From: Corallococcus soli | GTDB taxonomy: Bacteria > Myxococcota > Myxococcia > Myxococcales > Myxococcaceae | Reading direction: 5' to 3' | Length of the DNA stretch: 64,000 nucleotides | NCBI RefSeq assembly: GCF_014930455.1 | Contig: NZ_JAAIYO010000002.1 | Coordinates: forward strand, 1-64,000 | Part shown: in pieces, positions 56,601-59,824 of the stretch | Numbering within the stretch: position 1 is the first letter of the stretch | Layout of the letters: every line of letters starts with the position of its first letter | The notes under the pieces: generated by a model | Told to the model about the DNA's origin: nothing | The model's database searches: none | What the model saw: the letters and a program-made list of their open reading frames with translations, nothing else | Made by a program: the position numbers and the translations under genes

Positions 56601-57304
56601 GGTGACATCAGCGCCGTGTGGAAGCCCTGGGCCAGCGGCACCAGCACGCCGCCGATGAGCCCCATGTCGTGGTAGGGCGGCAGCCAGATGACGCCCACGC
56701 TGTCGTCACGCGTCTGGAAGGAACGGCGGATGGCGTCCAGGTTGTGCAGCAGGTTGCCGTGGCTGAGCATCACGCCCCGGGGCGTGCCGGTGCTGCCCGA
56801 CGTGTATTGCAGGAAGGCCAGCGTGTCGGCCGTCACGTCCGGGCGCTTCCACGCGGCCTCTGCGCCCGCCTCCAGCGCGTCCGTCGCCACCCACTTCAGC
56901 GCGCGCAGCTCCGGCGCGTCCGTGAAGAGGAACTCCGCCATCGACAGGATGACGGAGTTGGTGAGCACCACCGTGGCCCCCGAGTCCGCGATGAGCGCGC
57001 GCAGGCGGGGCAGGGTGCGCTCCAGCCGGGACGGATCCGGCGGATACGCCGGCACCGCCACCAACCCTGAACACACGCAGCCGAAGAAGCCCGCGAGGTA
57101 GTCCGCACCCGGCGGGTAGAGCAGGACCGCGCGCGCGCCCTGGGGGGCGAGTGACTGGAGCGCAGCGGCGATGCGGTGGGCTCGCGAGGCCAGGTCGCCC
57201 CGCGTGAGGGGCACCTCCGCGTCGTCCTCCAGGAAGGTGTAGAGGCGCTGGTCCGGACGACGCGTGCTTCGCTCTTCGAGGAGATCGATCAGGGTCACGG
57301 GCAT
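34727..57304 (-). CDS. Hybrid NRPS-PKS megasynthase with FAAL loading and terminal thioesterase
   Basis: A single protein of about 7525 residues building a lipopeptide-polyketide in the cytoplasm. Approximate order with key residues: FAAL 1-570; ACP Ser644; C (HHxxxDG at 832); A1; PCP Ser~1692; KS (Cys1928); AT (GHSFGE Ser2381, HAFH ~2477, so malonyl); ACP Ser2707; C (HHIVADT at 2907); broken A2 with luciferase-like monooxygenase 3461-3808, no PCP; Pro/Ala linker; C (4210); A3 degenerate; PCP Ser5081; C (5274); A4; PCP Ser6149; C (6341); A5; PCP Ser7208; TE (GWSMGG Ser7332). There are no KR, epimerase or methyltransferase domains. The start at 57304 matches FAAL N-termini; a GTG at 57343 is the alternative. 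No clear ribosome site precedes either. An IS4 element lies 109 bp upstream. Confidence 0.95.
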   Translation of the reverse strand: MPVTLIDLLEERSTRRPDQRLYTFLEDDAEVPLTRGDLASRAHRIAAALQSLAPQGARAVLLYPPGADYLAGFFGCVCSGLVAVPAYPPDPSRLERTLPRLRALIADSGATVVLTNSVILSMAEFLFTDAPELRALKWVATDALEAGAEAAWKRPDVTADTLAFLQYTSGSTGTPRGVMLSHGNLLHNLDAIRRSFQTRDDSVGVIWLPPYHDMGLIGGVLVPLAQGFHTALMSPLSFLKRPRAWLEALTRFGGTISGGPNFAFELCVRRIPPAERQGLDLSRWEVAFCGAEPIRPDTLARFAEAFAPQGFRREAFYPCYGLAEATLIVSGGAKEAAPILRDVDASALEAGHAREPSRQARTLVGCGTTVAAQKLLVVEPDSGRVMEPGEVGEVWVKGPSVAQGYWRQPEESARVFGARIATGEGPFLRTGDLGFLDAGELYVTGRAKDLIILRGRNLYPQDLEAVVEESHPALRPGCGVAFGVQVDGEERLVVVQEVDPRKWDGEPAGLLGAIRQRLAEAHEVMPHAVVLIEPGSLPKTSSGKVQRRATRTAFLAGGLRELHAWRAPETAPAEPHAPAPERASDVRASEPRVEASRREAQEERTGAPASELESRVLARVAARVGARAEDLDVHAPLTRYGLDSLAAVELAHALEQTLGAPVPMEALLRGASVAELVREATASMPAPRSAPVRVPRTESMPLSFAQERLWFLDRLEPGSAFYNVPIVSRLDGTLDVAALEQGLQFLVRRHEALRTVFVETRGEPGQRILPDLTLSLPVVDLASTPAEARETEARRLADEEARRPFDLVRGPLLRVTLLRLEPARHWLLLTVHHLVADGWSLRVLLRELAEAYAALSTGRVPTLPELPLQYADHAAWQRSWLRGERQEDLLGWWRRKLAGAPPVLEFPGDRRRPRVQSYRGAQRTHRLEKAAWERVKALASREGTTPFVALLAGFQVLLHRYTGQEDVVVGVDTAHRVRPETAGIVGLFVNQLPLRGDLSGAPSFQELLHRSHRATLEAWAHQDLPFDAMVRGLNPERSLAHAPLFQVKLVLQDAASHPVHLPGLTLGSALGDTGATKLDLTLSVTDSGDGLELMCEYATDLFDADTIARMLGQLDTLLAGATAHPGQAITALPLLTPEDRRQVMEAWRPTGPAVAPDLAHRLFEAQARATPEAVAVALGEATLTYAQLDARANQLARHLIAMGVRPEQLVGVHLERTPDLAVALFGVLKAGGAFLMLDPGQPAARLEAMLREARVSVLLSQEALADRLASQGELLVVLDEARASLDALPALPPEPAPAVTPAHLAYAIFTSGSTGTPKGALLPHHGLCNTAIALRSALALRPGRRLLQLASIGFDASVCELFSTLLSGATLVFAPPESLLPGPPLQQVLVSERITTLTVTPTSLAPLEPSALPLLEVVASVGEACTPELASRWSPGRHFINAYGPTEVTICATVEPDVDTGRPSIGRAIPGVRMFVLDGRGEPVPVGVPGELYVGGVGVARGYLERPSLTAERFVPDPFSAEPGARLYRTGDMVRTLSNGRLEFLGRRDAQVKVHGIRVETGEVEAVLAQVPGVRQAVVLPREVAGETRLCAWVVAEESLELPAVRRFLKERLPDAFVPSSFVRMDALPLTPGGKLDRAALPAPGVPAATTDTPFAAPVTETEQRIAEVWARVLDVPRVGLHAHFFEDLGGSSLLVVKASTQLREALGRDIPVTYFFEHPTVVQLAARLEREATATATAPAPRPAALREASAQDSGDIALIGMAGRFPGAPDVHAFWRNLREGVESITRFTKEELESSPLLPDTLREHPDFVPAGGVLEEADGFDAAFFGLSPREAQWMDPQQRLFLQCAWNALEDAGYDAERITEPVSLYAGAGSSSVHLLSLLGQTRKDPASLFEALGTTGGENVATKTAYKLKLGGESLNVYTACSTGLVTVHLACQSLRARQSDLALAGAVKVSLPQRTGYLFQEGMILSPDGHCRAFDAKARGTVLGSGLGVVVLKRLADAVRDGDRVYAVIKGSALNNDAAAKVSYTAPSVQGQTQVVARALAAAGVDADSVEYVEAHGTGTSLGDPIEVAALTRAYRAHTQRTGYCALGSVKTNIGHLDTAAGIAGLIKAALALHHAEVPPSLHFEQPNPEIDFARSPFFVNTTLRPWERTHGPRRAAVSSFGIGGTNAHVVLEEAPPREPASREQGPRRSRQLVTLSARTPAALEAVTRSLADAVEARADVDLADVAFTRNVGRKGFEVRRTVVAEDVTGLVEALRKPGTTSTVRDLDAPPSRRVAFLFPGQGAQSVGMARELFDTEPRFQEALESCLALLPSVGLKQDLRPVLFPPPGGEAGAEAALAEPRFALPALLAVEVSLARWWMGLGLKPTALLGHSFGEYAAACVAGVLSLEDALRLAVVRGELMSRLPSGGMLAVGMSAEDVRPLLSDTLEVAAVNGADRCTVSGPLEPLAALERTLAGRRVGVVRLPASHAFHSRAVEPLMPELERAVAGLSLKAPALPYVSSLTGAWIRPEEATSPSYWARQMREPVRFAAGLDTLLHSGHGLFIEAGPDQGLTALARLRLRTEQDTVAVPSLRRAGTSTSDAQTLLEAVGTLWRLGASVDWEALHAHGPRRRISLPGYPFETVRIAVDGRAVLPLPEVAPVSVAVAAPPAEAVAPVAVVPAPSGMSDIEQRLMELWRERLGITDIGLDDNFLDLGGNSLMAAQLLTRLRETFRTQVPLSDLFEAPTVAGLAERIEARLQAEGLLGAEEGEAPEAAAAIQPWPRTGTLPLSYVQERVWEMGAREPGSSLFNEPLAVRVSGALRPDLLERGVNEVIRRHESLRTVFVDVNGRGVPRLLPEVRISLPVVDLRGFAGDLEAEALRRARLEPAAPFELDRGPLVRVSLLRMADTEHVLLVTIHHIVADTLSLVNLIREALALYTGFVHGVPVPLPELSIQYIDFTLWQRQVLADGTLADQQAYWRRQLAGRPGALSLPLDRPRVPGARRRGARHAFTFTEELSVALNAFSQREGLTGYMTLLAGFTALLARCSGQEDIVVGTSIGNRTRPELEPQIGYVAHALALRTSAAGDPDFRTLALRVRDTTLSAFANPDVPYEQLLEELEPGEEGRLGRLFDAIFLLHAENVSAPIEDFPGLRLVYYDVTELPAQYGTSLADLTMLMREDARGFSGTLEYAVDLFDADTIARLLSQLQALLSDAVASPTKPLSRLSLDVMPVRARPTEAPVAEGGALPVLLANRAERTPEVVAVRQDEAVLTWRALREKAWALAERLRARGVGSGVPVAVCLEPSTERAVALWAVLASGGAYALVSPEGLGELASLGREGTPPLVVTDAGFILPPGVDADVLRIEEALSGGGAQAQGAGVDVDALACLAREGADTTRPRVMLSHRNLVHRLAAMDARVEARPGELWLSTSDAAADPADLELLWALSRGLSVVLPSRVALRDAPRRGGTAAKRALDFSLFYFANDGEASGRKKYQLLIDGAKFADAHGFSAIWTPERHFHDFGGPYPSPTATSAALAMVTERVSIRAGSVVLPLHDPLRVAEEWSVIDNLSNGRAGVSFATGWNANDFVFAPQNFHQRPEAVRRGVEEVRALWKGGTVRRTNGAGVEVDVAIRPRPVQAELPVWITAAFNPETFRMAGELGTGLLTNVLGLGQDFVELERKVAIYREARRKAGHPGRGHVVLMLHTFVTASREDVKRQAREPLLRYFRSSVELVNGLVASQGPGFDVRSLTPQDLDVLLEQGVSRYLESGGLFGTPDSLTARVEQLRQADVDEVACLIDFGIAPEITLEGLRHLDVLRRQSQGDAAPAAATPHVDGDGAGMLARLLRTSPSAHLRGSFELARTLAELPDARSVLGPVRTLVLDDAEGLSPDLAHALQRATSARIVSPVSLLPGAGEATAPGPRFVLDAAGRRAPVGVVGELFLGGDAVPLGFWKAPALTHERLPASPDGTGARLYGTGTQARYRADGEVELLTPTRRAPLPSSAPTPGMNARPATTPEPTVPKSAPLTGAPAPTRPAARAPLTPPPGPSARTPSPQGATARATPPTAPARAPAPAPETQSIQRVSRAGDLPLSFAQQRLWFLDQYEPGSALYNIPSAMRLEGTVDVSAMRRAFAEVMLRHEALHTTFQVRNGDPIQVISPTVDSALEVEDLSDRPPAEREAEAMRRAREEASAPFDLSRGPLLRTRLLRLSEREHLLLVTIHHIVSDGWSIGVLIREAVTLYEAFTSGRPSPLPALPIQYADFTVWQRDWLQGALLDKQLAYWRKQLEGAPPALELLTDHPRTGDTRNPGATHREVFPHALMQGLRALCRREKGTLFMGLLAGLQALLSRYTGQDDVSIGAPIAGRNHPQTEGLIGFFVNTLVLRTQLDGDPSFVELLRRVKAVTLGAYAHQDVPFEKLVEALQPPRMAGHTPFFQVTLVLLNTPVAELTGPGLTFRTLDVDSGASKFDFTLVFTETPRGLQVAFEYRSDLFEAATAARIMEHLRLLLEDAVAHPEHRLSELNLLSDTERQRVLMDWSAPPSQGPSEPPVHESFEAQARRTPDAVAALFEREALTYAELERRANQLAWHLLDSGVRPGDRVALCLEPSLELLVSVLAVLKSGAAVVPVDPDAPSEHLSFVLEDSGARGVLTQSRLLPRIPATQALSVCVDTEAGTFARLPSHAPPSATLPDSPCYLRHAPGTPGIVVAHRTLSSVVAWTRQRSSKLDAVTLQFASLDSDTAWQELFTAWSAGASVVVPPLEARQDLPALLALMARHGVERLFLPFMALQTMAELVAHGATVPRRLVEVVTDGEPLQVTPALVALFKRLPRGTLEHQYGPSEAQVVSAYRLRGPPDSWERLPPAGMPGPGTRLYVVDPIGRPCPTGVPGEVMVGGPQVALGYHARPGLTAERFVPDDLSGQPGARLFRTGDRARWRADGALELFGRLDRQERVRGFLIAADQVEAALREAPGVRAAAALVREDVPGDKRLVGYVVLQPDTAWDAEALRRALALRLPEYLLPTALVHLDALPLTPGGTLERGLLPAPDVEGPGETGSASRPPTPLEQMLADLFAQVLGLEEVGITESFFDLGGHSLLATQVASRLRTSLGVDVRLREMFDNPTVEALARQIEDRVPEAARAPRAPAITARPGVTSAELSFAQQRLWFLDQYAPGSALYNMPAALSLEGALNVSALTWAFTELVRRHQVLRTTFQVLDGTAAQVFAPPAPWRLSVESLEHLSPSEREDEAGRLAQEEARHPFDLARGPLLRTRLLRLAEREHLLLVTQHHIISDGWSIAVLVRELVTLYAARLADNPSPLPELPIQYADYAVWQREWLRGDALEAQVGYWRKQLEDAPPALELTTDHPRTPDTRNPGTWLGVELPLELMQSLRALCQQEGATLYMGLLAGLQTLLARYSGQDDICVGAPVAGRTQAELEGLLGFFTSTLVLRTKLDGDPTFRELLGRVKDVTLGAYAHQDVPFEKLVEALQPPRMPGRTPFFQVALVMLNTPSLELTVPGVQIQHLELDSGTAKFDFTFTLRESPEGIVGALEYRTDLYEAATAERMVAHLHALLKDAVAHPEQRLSTLSLLSDDERHRVLVEWNATAAPYPRDTAVHALFEAQAARTPEAVAVEFQGRTLTYAALDRRANQLAWHLRKGGLAPGARVALCLERSLELPVAVLGILKAGAAYVPLDPEAPLERQAFFLEDTGAAWVLTSEAMKQHLPATAPRRLLLDADAALLDAEPDTALESPLGADALAYVLYTSGTTGRPKGVCVPHRAIVRLVVGTDFARFGPDEVFLQLAPLAFDASTFELWGCLLHGGRLVLAEPKATSLEELGRTLDAHHVTTLWLTSALFEQLAATEPEALARVRQVLAGGDVLNPVRVREHVARAGRLVNGYGPTEGTTFTTCHVMTDADAVETPVSIGRPIANTRVYVLDEHLRPVPPGVPGELYVAGDGLAWGYLQRPALTAERFLPDAFSDAPGARMYRAGDRARWRADGTLQFLGRRDAQVKLRGFRVEPGEIEAVLLGHASVREAVVLARDDMPGGRALVAYVVPRATTAPARTGAPALLDVTALRGWLRERLPGYMVPSAIVLRASLPVTRNGKVDRRALPAPEVQGAEDGFVQPRTDTEARLATLWNELLGTKDTGAEDDFFDRGGHSLLATQLLSRIRATFAVEPRLQDLFEARTLEAQAAMLDATLARAVQLQAPPLRPMPRHGNLPLSFAQQRLWFLDQYQPGLPIYNIPAAMRLHGALDVTALERAFTELVRRHEALRTTFTTHAGTPVQVIAPASAFPLPVEELGTLPAKEREVAARRLAEEEARRPFDLARGPLLRARLLRLTQSEHVLLVTMHHIVSDGWSMALFVREMISRYAATLSGQPLALSPLPVQYADYAVWQRDWLQGDVLEAQLDYWRNQLAGAPASLALPTDRPRSPGSRQPGSSFQLRFPRKLAQDLTALCQQEGATLFMGLLAGFQAVLSRWAEQDDVSVGAPIAGRTRRETEGLIGFFVNTLVLRTRLGGDPTFRELLGRVKRVTLNAYDHQDVPFEKLVEVLQPKRQVEGTPFFQVSLVMLNTPAVELSLNGMRIEPLPVDAGTAMFDLSLTLTEKPEALEGTVEYRTDLYDRDTIERLMGHLRVFLEDAVAHPQRRLSELSLLTEAEREQVLDGWTRARADLPRDSSVHALFEAQARKTPDAVAVEHDGRAVTYRELDARAAGLARRLRAIGIPTGARVALLLERSHALPVALLGALKAGATYVPLDASAPPERLAFQLEDAGVTALLTEPQLRDRRPAFTGRVIDVGADLESTPEGAPLPDVPPELPAYVLYTSGSTGQPKGVLISHRALVNHATWLGTTFALGAGDRQLQLAAPGFDASAAEVFSTLLSGATLVLAPPDAQRDSALLADTLSRQRITVLQAVPSVLRFLAVEPAFAKATHLRLLFCGGEALTPDLAARLRSVSPAVRLVNAYGPTEATIDATWSAVTGEESGMTVPIGRPVANAEAYVLDAALRPVPVGIPGELHLGGVPLAHGYLGRPALTAERFIPHPFATEPGARLYRSGDRARWLSDGRLQFLGRLDHQVKLRGLRVEPGEVEAALVLHPGVREAAVVVHDGAAHGPVLVAYVVSRPPPPVEAEALRAFLRRTLPEALVPSAFVALAALPRTTSGKLDRRALPAPDLQRADLAVVAPRTDTEVRLAALWRDVLKQDDVGATDDFFARGGHSLLATQLLSRIRAAFQVELPLQALFEAPTLEGLAARIDAGTSSDSPLVMLRKGGGRTPFFCVHPVGGSVLGYLELARRMEPEQPFYGLQVPRDGAGTTVEAMATRYLGSMRGVQPVGPYRLGGWSMGGHIAYEMARQLHALGEAVEVLVVIDAMGDAPASAQPLTPDEALGQQVLEFAVHLSRLADVHPRAAEVLGLVDPVELRQVLEGAPDAGTSGGLEEAAREELRELWRRFKVNQGASSTYVPGPYDGALVLLRAEQGPEAPADLGWSALARGGVTVHTVTGDHYTLVRPPHVDALAERLRTLLAAPPKPDGSDD
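38700..41929 (-). other. Synthetase module 4: C-A4-PCP, valine predicted
   Basis: HHIISDG, YTSGTTGRPKGV, NGYGPTE and RNGKVDR are intact. The manual specificity code is D-A-F-W-L-G-G-T-F-K, one conservative change from the classic Val code DAFWIGGTFK. Val, or possibly a close branched residue, is predicted. Confidence 0.85.
41930..45079 (-). other. Synthetase module 3: C-A3(degenerate)-PCP
   Basis: The C domain has HHIVSDG and the PCP has LGGHSLL. A3 has lost the P-loop (RHAPGTPGIVVAHR instead of TSGSTG), has an altered A4 region (DSDTAWQE) and carries Thr5024 where the catalytic Lys belongs (TPGGTLER). Adenylation by A3 is unlikely. Confidence 0.85.
45080..49029 (-). other. Synthetase module 2: C and broken A2 carrying a monooxygenase, no PCP
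   Basis: The C domain reads HHIVADT (the usual Gly is Thr). The A2 domain keeps an N-terminal half and weak A6-A8 remnants (VGVVGELFLGG, LYGTGTQAR), but the P-loop SGSTG is replaced by GADTTRPRV, and there is no NGK lysine segment and no carrier protein. A Pro/Ala-rich linker of about 90 residues closes the unit. Confidence 0.85.
45880..46922 (-). other. Luciferase-like monooxygenase domain inside A2 (MupA/Atu3671 type)
   Basis: About 348 residues from ALDFSLFYFAND to LDVLRRQSQ with flavin luciferase-like features: GFSAIWTPERHFHDFGG, RAGSVVLPLHDP, VAEEWSVIDNLSNGR, SFATGWN. It matches the natural-product luciferase-like monooxygenase family (TIGR04020) known from synthetase lines, and would oxidise a carrier-bound intermediate using FMNH2 and oxygen. 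Confidence 0.88.
49030..52089 (-). other. Synthetase PKS module: KS-AT-ACP
   Basis: The ketosynthase has the Cys/His/His set (TACSTG, EAHGTGT, NIGHLD). The acyltransferase has GHSFGE and HAFH, the malonyl type. With no ketoreductase in the module, the extension should leave a beta-keto group unless it is changed in trans. Confidence 0.88.
52090..55249 (-). other. Synthetase module 1: C-A1-PCP
   Basis: The condensation domain has an intact HHLVADG and would acylate the first amino acid with the fatty acid. A1 has normal core motifs (FTSGSTGTPKGA, NAYGPTE, GGKLDR). My manual ten-residue specificity reading is D-A-C-T-A-V-A-I-C-K, nearest in layout to the Phe-type GrsA code, so an aromatic or hydrophobic residue is a tentative guess. 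Confidence 0.8.
55250..57304 (-). other. Synthetase loading unit: FAAL and ACP
   Basis: A fatty-acyl-AMP ligase (LQYTSGSTGTPRGVMLSHGN, WLPPYHDMGLIGG, GLAEATL, LYPQDLE) activates a free fatty acid without CoA and hands it to the following carrier (YGLDSLAAVEL). The HDMGLIGG motif with the FAAL-type insertion favours transfer to an ACP. Chain length cannot be read from sequence. Confidence 0.9.
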
Positions 57305-57400
57305 GGGAGCGGAGATGCGGGCGCATCGGGGGGGAGCCCGCACCTGCTCGGACGATACCTCAAGACCTCCGGGCCTCCGCGAACCCGGCCGCGGTCGTCA

Positions 57401-57413
57401 GGCCCTCAGTAGC
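57401..57413. repeat. Target-site duplication, left of IS4 element
   Basis: GGCCCTCAGTAGC, identical to 58961-58973, directly outside the left inverted repeat. A length of 13 bp fits the 10-13 bp duplications made by IS4-type transposases. Confidence 0.88.
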
Positions 57414-58960
57414 ACCCCTTTAAACATCTTCGGCATCGGCTCCCTGCGGGGAGGAAGGCGTGCTGGCTGGCAAGCAGGTGTGCGCTGCAAGGGGCTGCTC
57501 CATCGGCACGCCCTGCCCCCTGTGCGGACGGTAGCCCCTTGGCCACTCTTGGACTGGAGGTTCTACCGTCATGTTCGATGCCATCGTGGAGCGCTTCCTT
57601 GCCCAGAGTCCACTCACCGTCATGGCCCGGGTGGTACTGGAGCGTGCCTGTGACGCGGCGTGGGTGGATGCGGCGTTCCATGAGCACCGGAGCCGGCAGT
57701 ATGAGCGCGAGTTGCTTTTCTCCGACATCGTCGACCGAATGAGCCTGGTCGTGCTGGGCTTGCGCCCCTCGCTGCATGCGGCGGCGCAGCGGCATCGACT
57801 GCCCGTCTCGGTGCAAGCGCTTTACAAGAAGGTGAACCGGACCGAGCCGGCGGTCCTCAGGGCGCTGGTGCGTGGCGCGTACGCGCGGCTGGCTCCGGTG
57901 CGCTGCGCGATGGGCCAGGGGGAAGCGGTTTGCGAAGGGATGGCCGTGCGCATCGTGGACGGCAACGACTTGCCGGCGAGTGACAAGCGCCTTTCTGCGT
58001 TGCGTGGCTTCCGGGGCGCCGCGATGCCGGGCCAGTCCCTCGTGCTCTATGACCCGGACCTGGACCTGGTGGCCGACGTGCTCCCCTGGGAGGACGCGCA
58101 TGACCATGAGCGCTCGCTGCTCCAGCATCTGCTGCCGCAAGTCGAGCCAGGACACCTCTGGGTGGCGGACCGGGGTTTCAGCACGCGTTCGATTCTCCAG
58201 ACATTCGCCGCCCACGACGCTTTCCTGCTGGTTCGTGAGCATGCACGCAATCCCTCACCGACCGAGGAGCGCCCGCGAAGGAAGGTGGGGCGCATCGAGA
58301 CCGGCACGGTATTCGAGCAGCCGGTGTCCATTCCAGACGGAGCCAGCGGCCTGCTGCGACTGCGGCGCATCGAGATTGAACTCGACGCGCCGACCGAGGA
58401 CGGCGAAACCGTCATCCGGCTGCTGACAAACGTCCCAGCGGACCGCAAGGCGGCCACCACCCTCGCCCAGCTGTACCGCACGCGCTGGCGCATTGAATGC
58501 CTTTTTGGCCGCCTGGAATCCGTCCTCGAAAGCGAGGTACGAAGCCTTGGCTCTCCCCGGGGCGCCCTACTTGGATTCTGCGTCGCACTGGTGGCCTACG
58601 ACGTGTTGGCCCTTTTGCAGGCGGCGGTGCAGACCGCCCATCCGGTGTGCGAGGAGAAACCCATCTCCCCCTTTCTACATCGCGGCCGAACTGCGCGAGT
58701 ACTACGGCGGAATGAAGGCCGCCCTCCCGGAGGAAGTCTGGGTGCCATACGAAAGCCAGACATCGAAGCGGCTGGCCCGGACGCTGGTGGAAATGGCAAG
58801 GCACGTAGACCCCGTGATGCTCCTCAAGCATCCTCGCGGGCCGAAGCCAGGGAAGAGGAAAGGCTACGCACCAAGCAGTGAGGTGCGCCGGCAGGTCGCG
58901 ACGTCACGCGTCCTCACTGCCGGCACCGTCGACTACGTCAAGCAAGATGTTTAGAGGGAT
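57414..58960 (+). mobile_element. IS4-family insertion sequence, 1547 bp
   Basis: A complete element with 17-bp ends: left ACCCCTTTAAACATCTT (57414-57430) and, read inward from the right (58944-58960), ATCCCTCTAAACATCTT; 15 of 17 positions agree. It is bounded by a 13-bp direct repeat and holds one transposase gene with a frameshift. It inserted across the stop codon of the outer-membrane protein gene, and the duplication rebuilt that stop, so the protein is intact. The empty site would place that gene's stop only about 0.1 kb upstream of the synthetase start. Confidence 0.92.
57571..58954 (+). pseudogene. IS4-family transposase, frameshifted
   Basis: The DDE transposase is recognisable from MFDAIVERFL onward. 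The first Asp is in RIVDGNDLP, the second in WVADRGFST and the Glu in the YRTRWRIECLF (Y-(2)-R-(3)-E) signature of IS4. After EEKPISPF (about 58668) the homologous frame continues one base later as FYIAAELREYYGGMKA... and ends at 58954 (...TVDYVKQDV) inside the right inverted repeat. The first frame instead runs on to 58881 with unrelated sequence. One extra base in the CCCCCTTT run explains this. The shift is +1, not the -1 used by programmed IS frameshifts, so inactivation or a sequencing error is likely. Confidence 0.85.
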
Positions 58961-58973
58961 GGCCCTCAGTAGC
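58961..58973. repeat. Target-site duplication, right of IS4 element
   Basis: GGCCCTCAGTAGC, the right copy. It contains the TGA stop (minus strand, 58966-58968) of the outer-membrane protein gene. Confidence 0.88.
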
Positions 58974-59583
58974 TGCCTCCAATGTGCAGCGTTCCCTGGT
59001 AGCGGCCGTCTCCGGCGCCCAGGTCCTGCGCCCTCGCGAAGTCCTGCCCGAAGAGGAAGCTGTAGCTGCCGCGCAGCTCCGCCGTGAGCCGGGGGCTGAG
59101 CTGGTAGCGCAGGCCCCCGCCTACAGGCGCGTAGCCGCCCGTGTCGTCGAAGAACTGGAAGAAGTTTCCCATGCGCACGGAGTAGCGCTCCACGCCAATG
59201 CCCGCGAGCACGAAGGGCTGGAGCCGCGTGGAGGTGAACCCCAACGTGAGGGCCGCCTGCGCGCCGTTGCGCACGATGTCCGGGTTGCCGATGGACGGAC
59301 TCTCGGAGACGGTGAGGCTGCTGGCGCCGCCGCTGTAGCCCACCTCCACGCCCAGGAAGTCGTTGGGGCGGTAGCCCAGGGTGACGCCGTAGGCCGGCCC
59401 CGGCTCCAGGTTGGGCGCGAGCTTCCCCGTGTAGCCCTCCACGCCCAGACCCAGCAGGAAGTAGGGGCCCTTCCACTCCACCTGCCGCGACCGCAGCGGC
59501 GCGTCATCAGGAGGTGCCTGGGCCGCTGCGGCCCCACCCGTCAACCCCACCAGGCAGAGCGCCAGTCCAATGCCTCGCCTCAT
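58966..59583 (-). CDS. Outer-membrane beta-barrel protein (OmpA-like 8-strand type)
   Basis: A 205-residue exported protein. The signal peptide MRRGIGLALCLVGLTGGAAAAQA is followed by alternating hydrophobic-aromatic strands (PYFLLGLGVEGYTG, YGVTLGYRPNDFLGVEVGYSGG, LQPFVLAGIGVERYSV, GGGLRYQLSPRLTAELRGSYSFLFG) and a C-terminal aromatic (GGSY). This layout fits a small outer-membrane barrel of the OmpA/OmpW-like type. The start at 59583 has GGGAG upstream; longer in-frame starts bury the signal. It reads toward the synthetase gene, from which an IS4 element now separates it. The function is unknown. Confidence 0.82.
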   Translation of the reverse strand: MRRGIGLALCLVGLTGGAAAAQAPPDDAPLRSRQVEWKGPYFLLGLGVEGYTGKLAPNLEPGPAYGVTLGYRPNDFLGVEVGYSGGASSLTVSESPSIGNPDIVRNGAQAALTLGFTSTRLQPFVLAGIGVERYSVRMGNFFQFFDDTGGYAPVGGGLRYQLSPRLTAELRGSYSFLFGQDFARAQDLGAGDGRYQGTLHIGGSY

Positions 59584-59824
59584 GTCCGCTCCCTTCGTTG
59601 TTGTCCACGCGTCTCCAAGGTGGCCCTCCAGGGATGGACGGACAACGAACGGACAGGCGGTACCCTGAAGGCCCACGGTGCCCCCTGGGGCCGGGCGTGC
59701 GTCCTGCTCCCGCGAGCCCTCGCCCGCCTCCCTGCCTGGCGCCTGTGTGGCGCCTCCGGAACTTCCACCTTGAGGGTTGGCCGGCGCCATTCCCCCACGT
59801 CTTCCCGGCCACGGAGCGCAAGCC

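Noticed and set aside
57406-58242. Minus-strand frame inside the IS element
   Set aside because: It is the complement of the transposase catalytic core and has no transposase-helper features.
58655-58680. Programmed frameshift to make full transposase
   Set aside because: The needed shift is +1 and there is no A-rich slippery site; IS elements that use frameshifting normally use -1 on A-runs.
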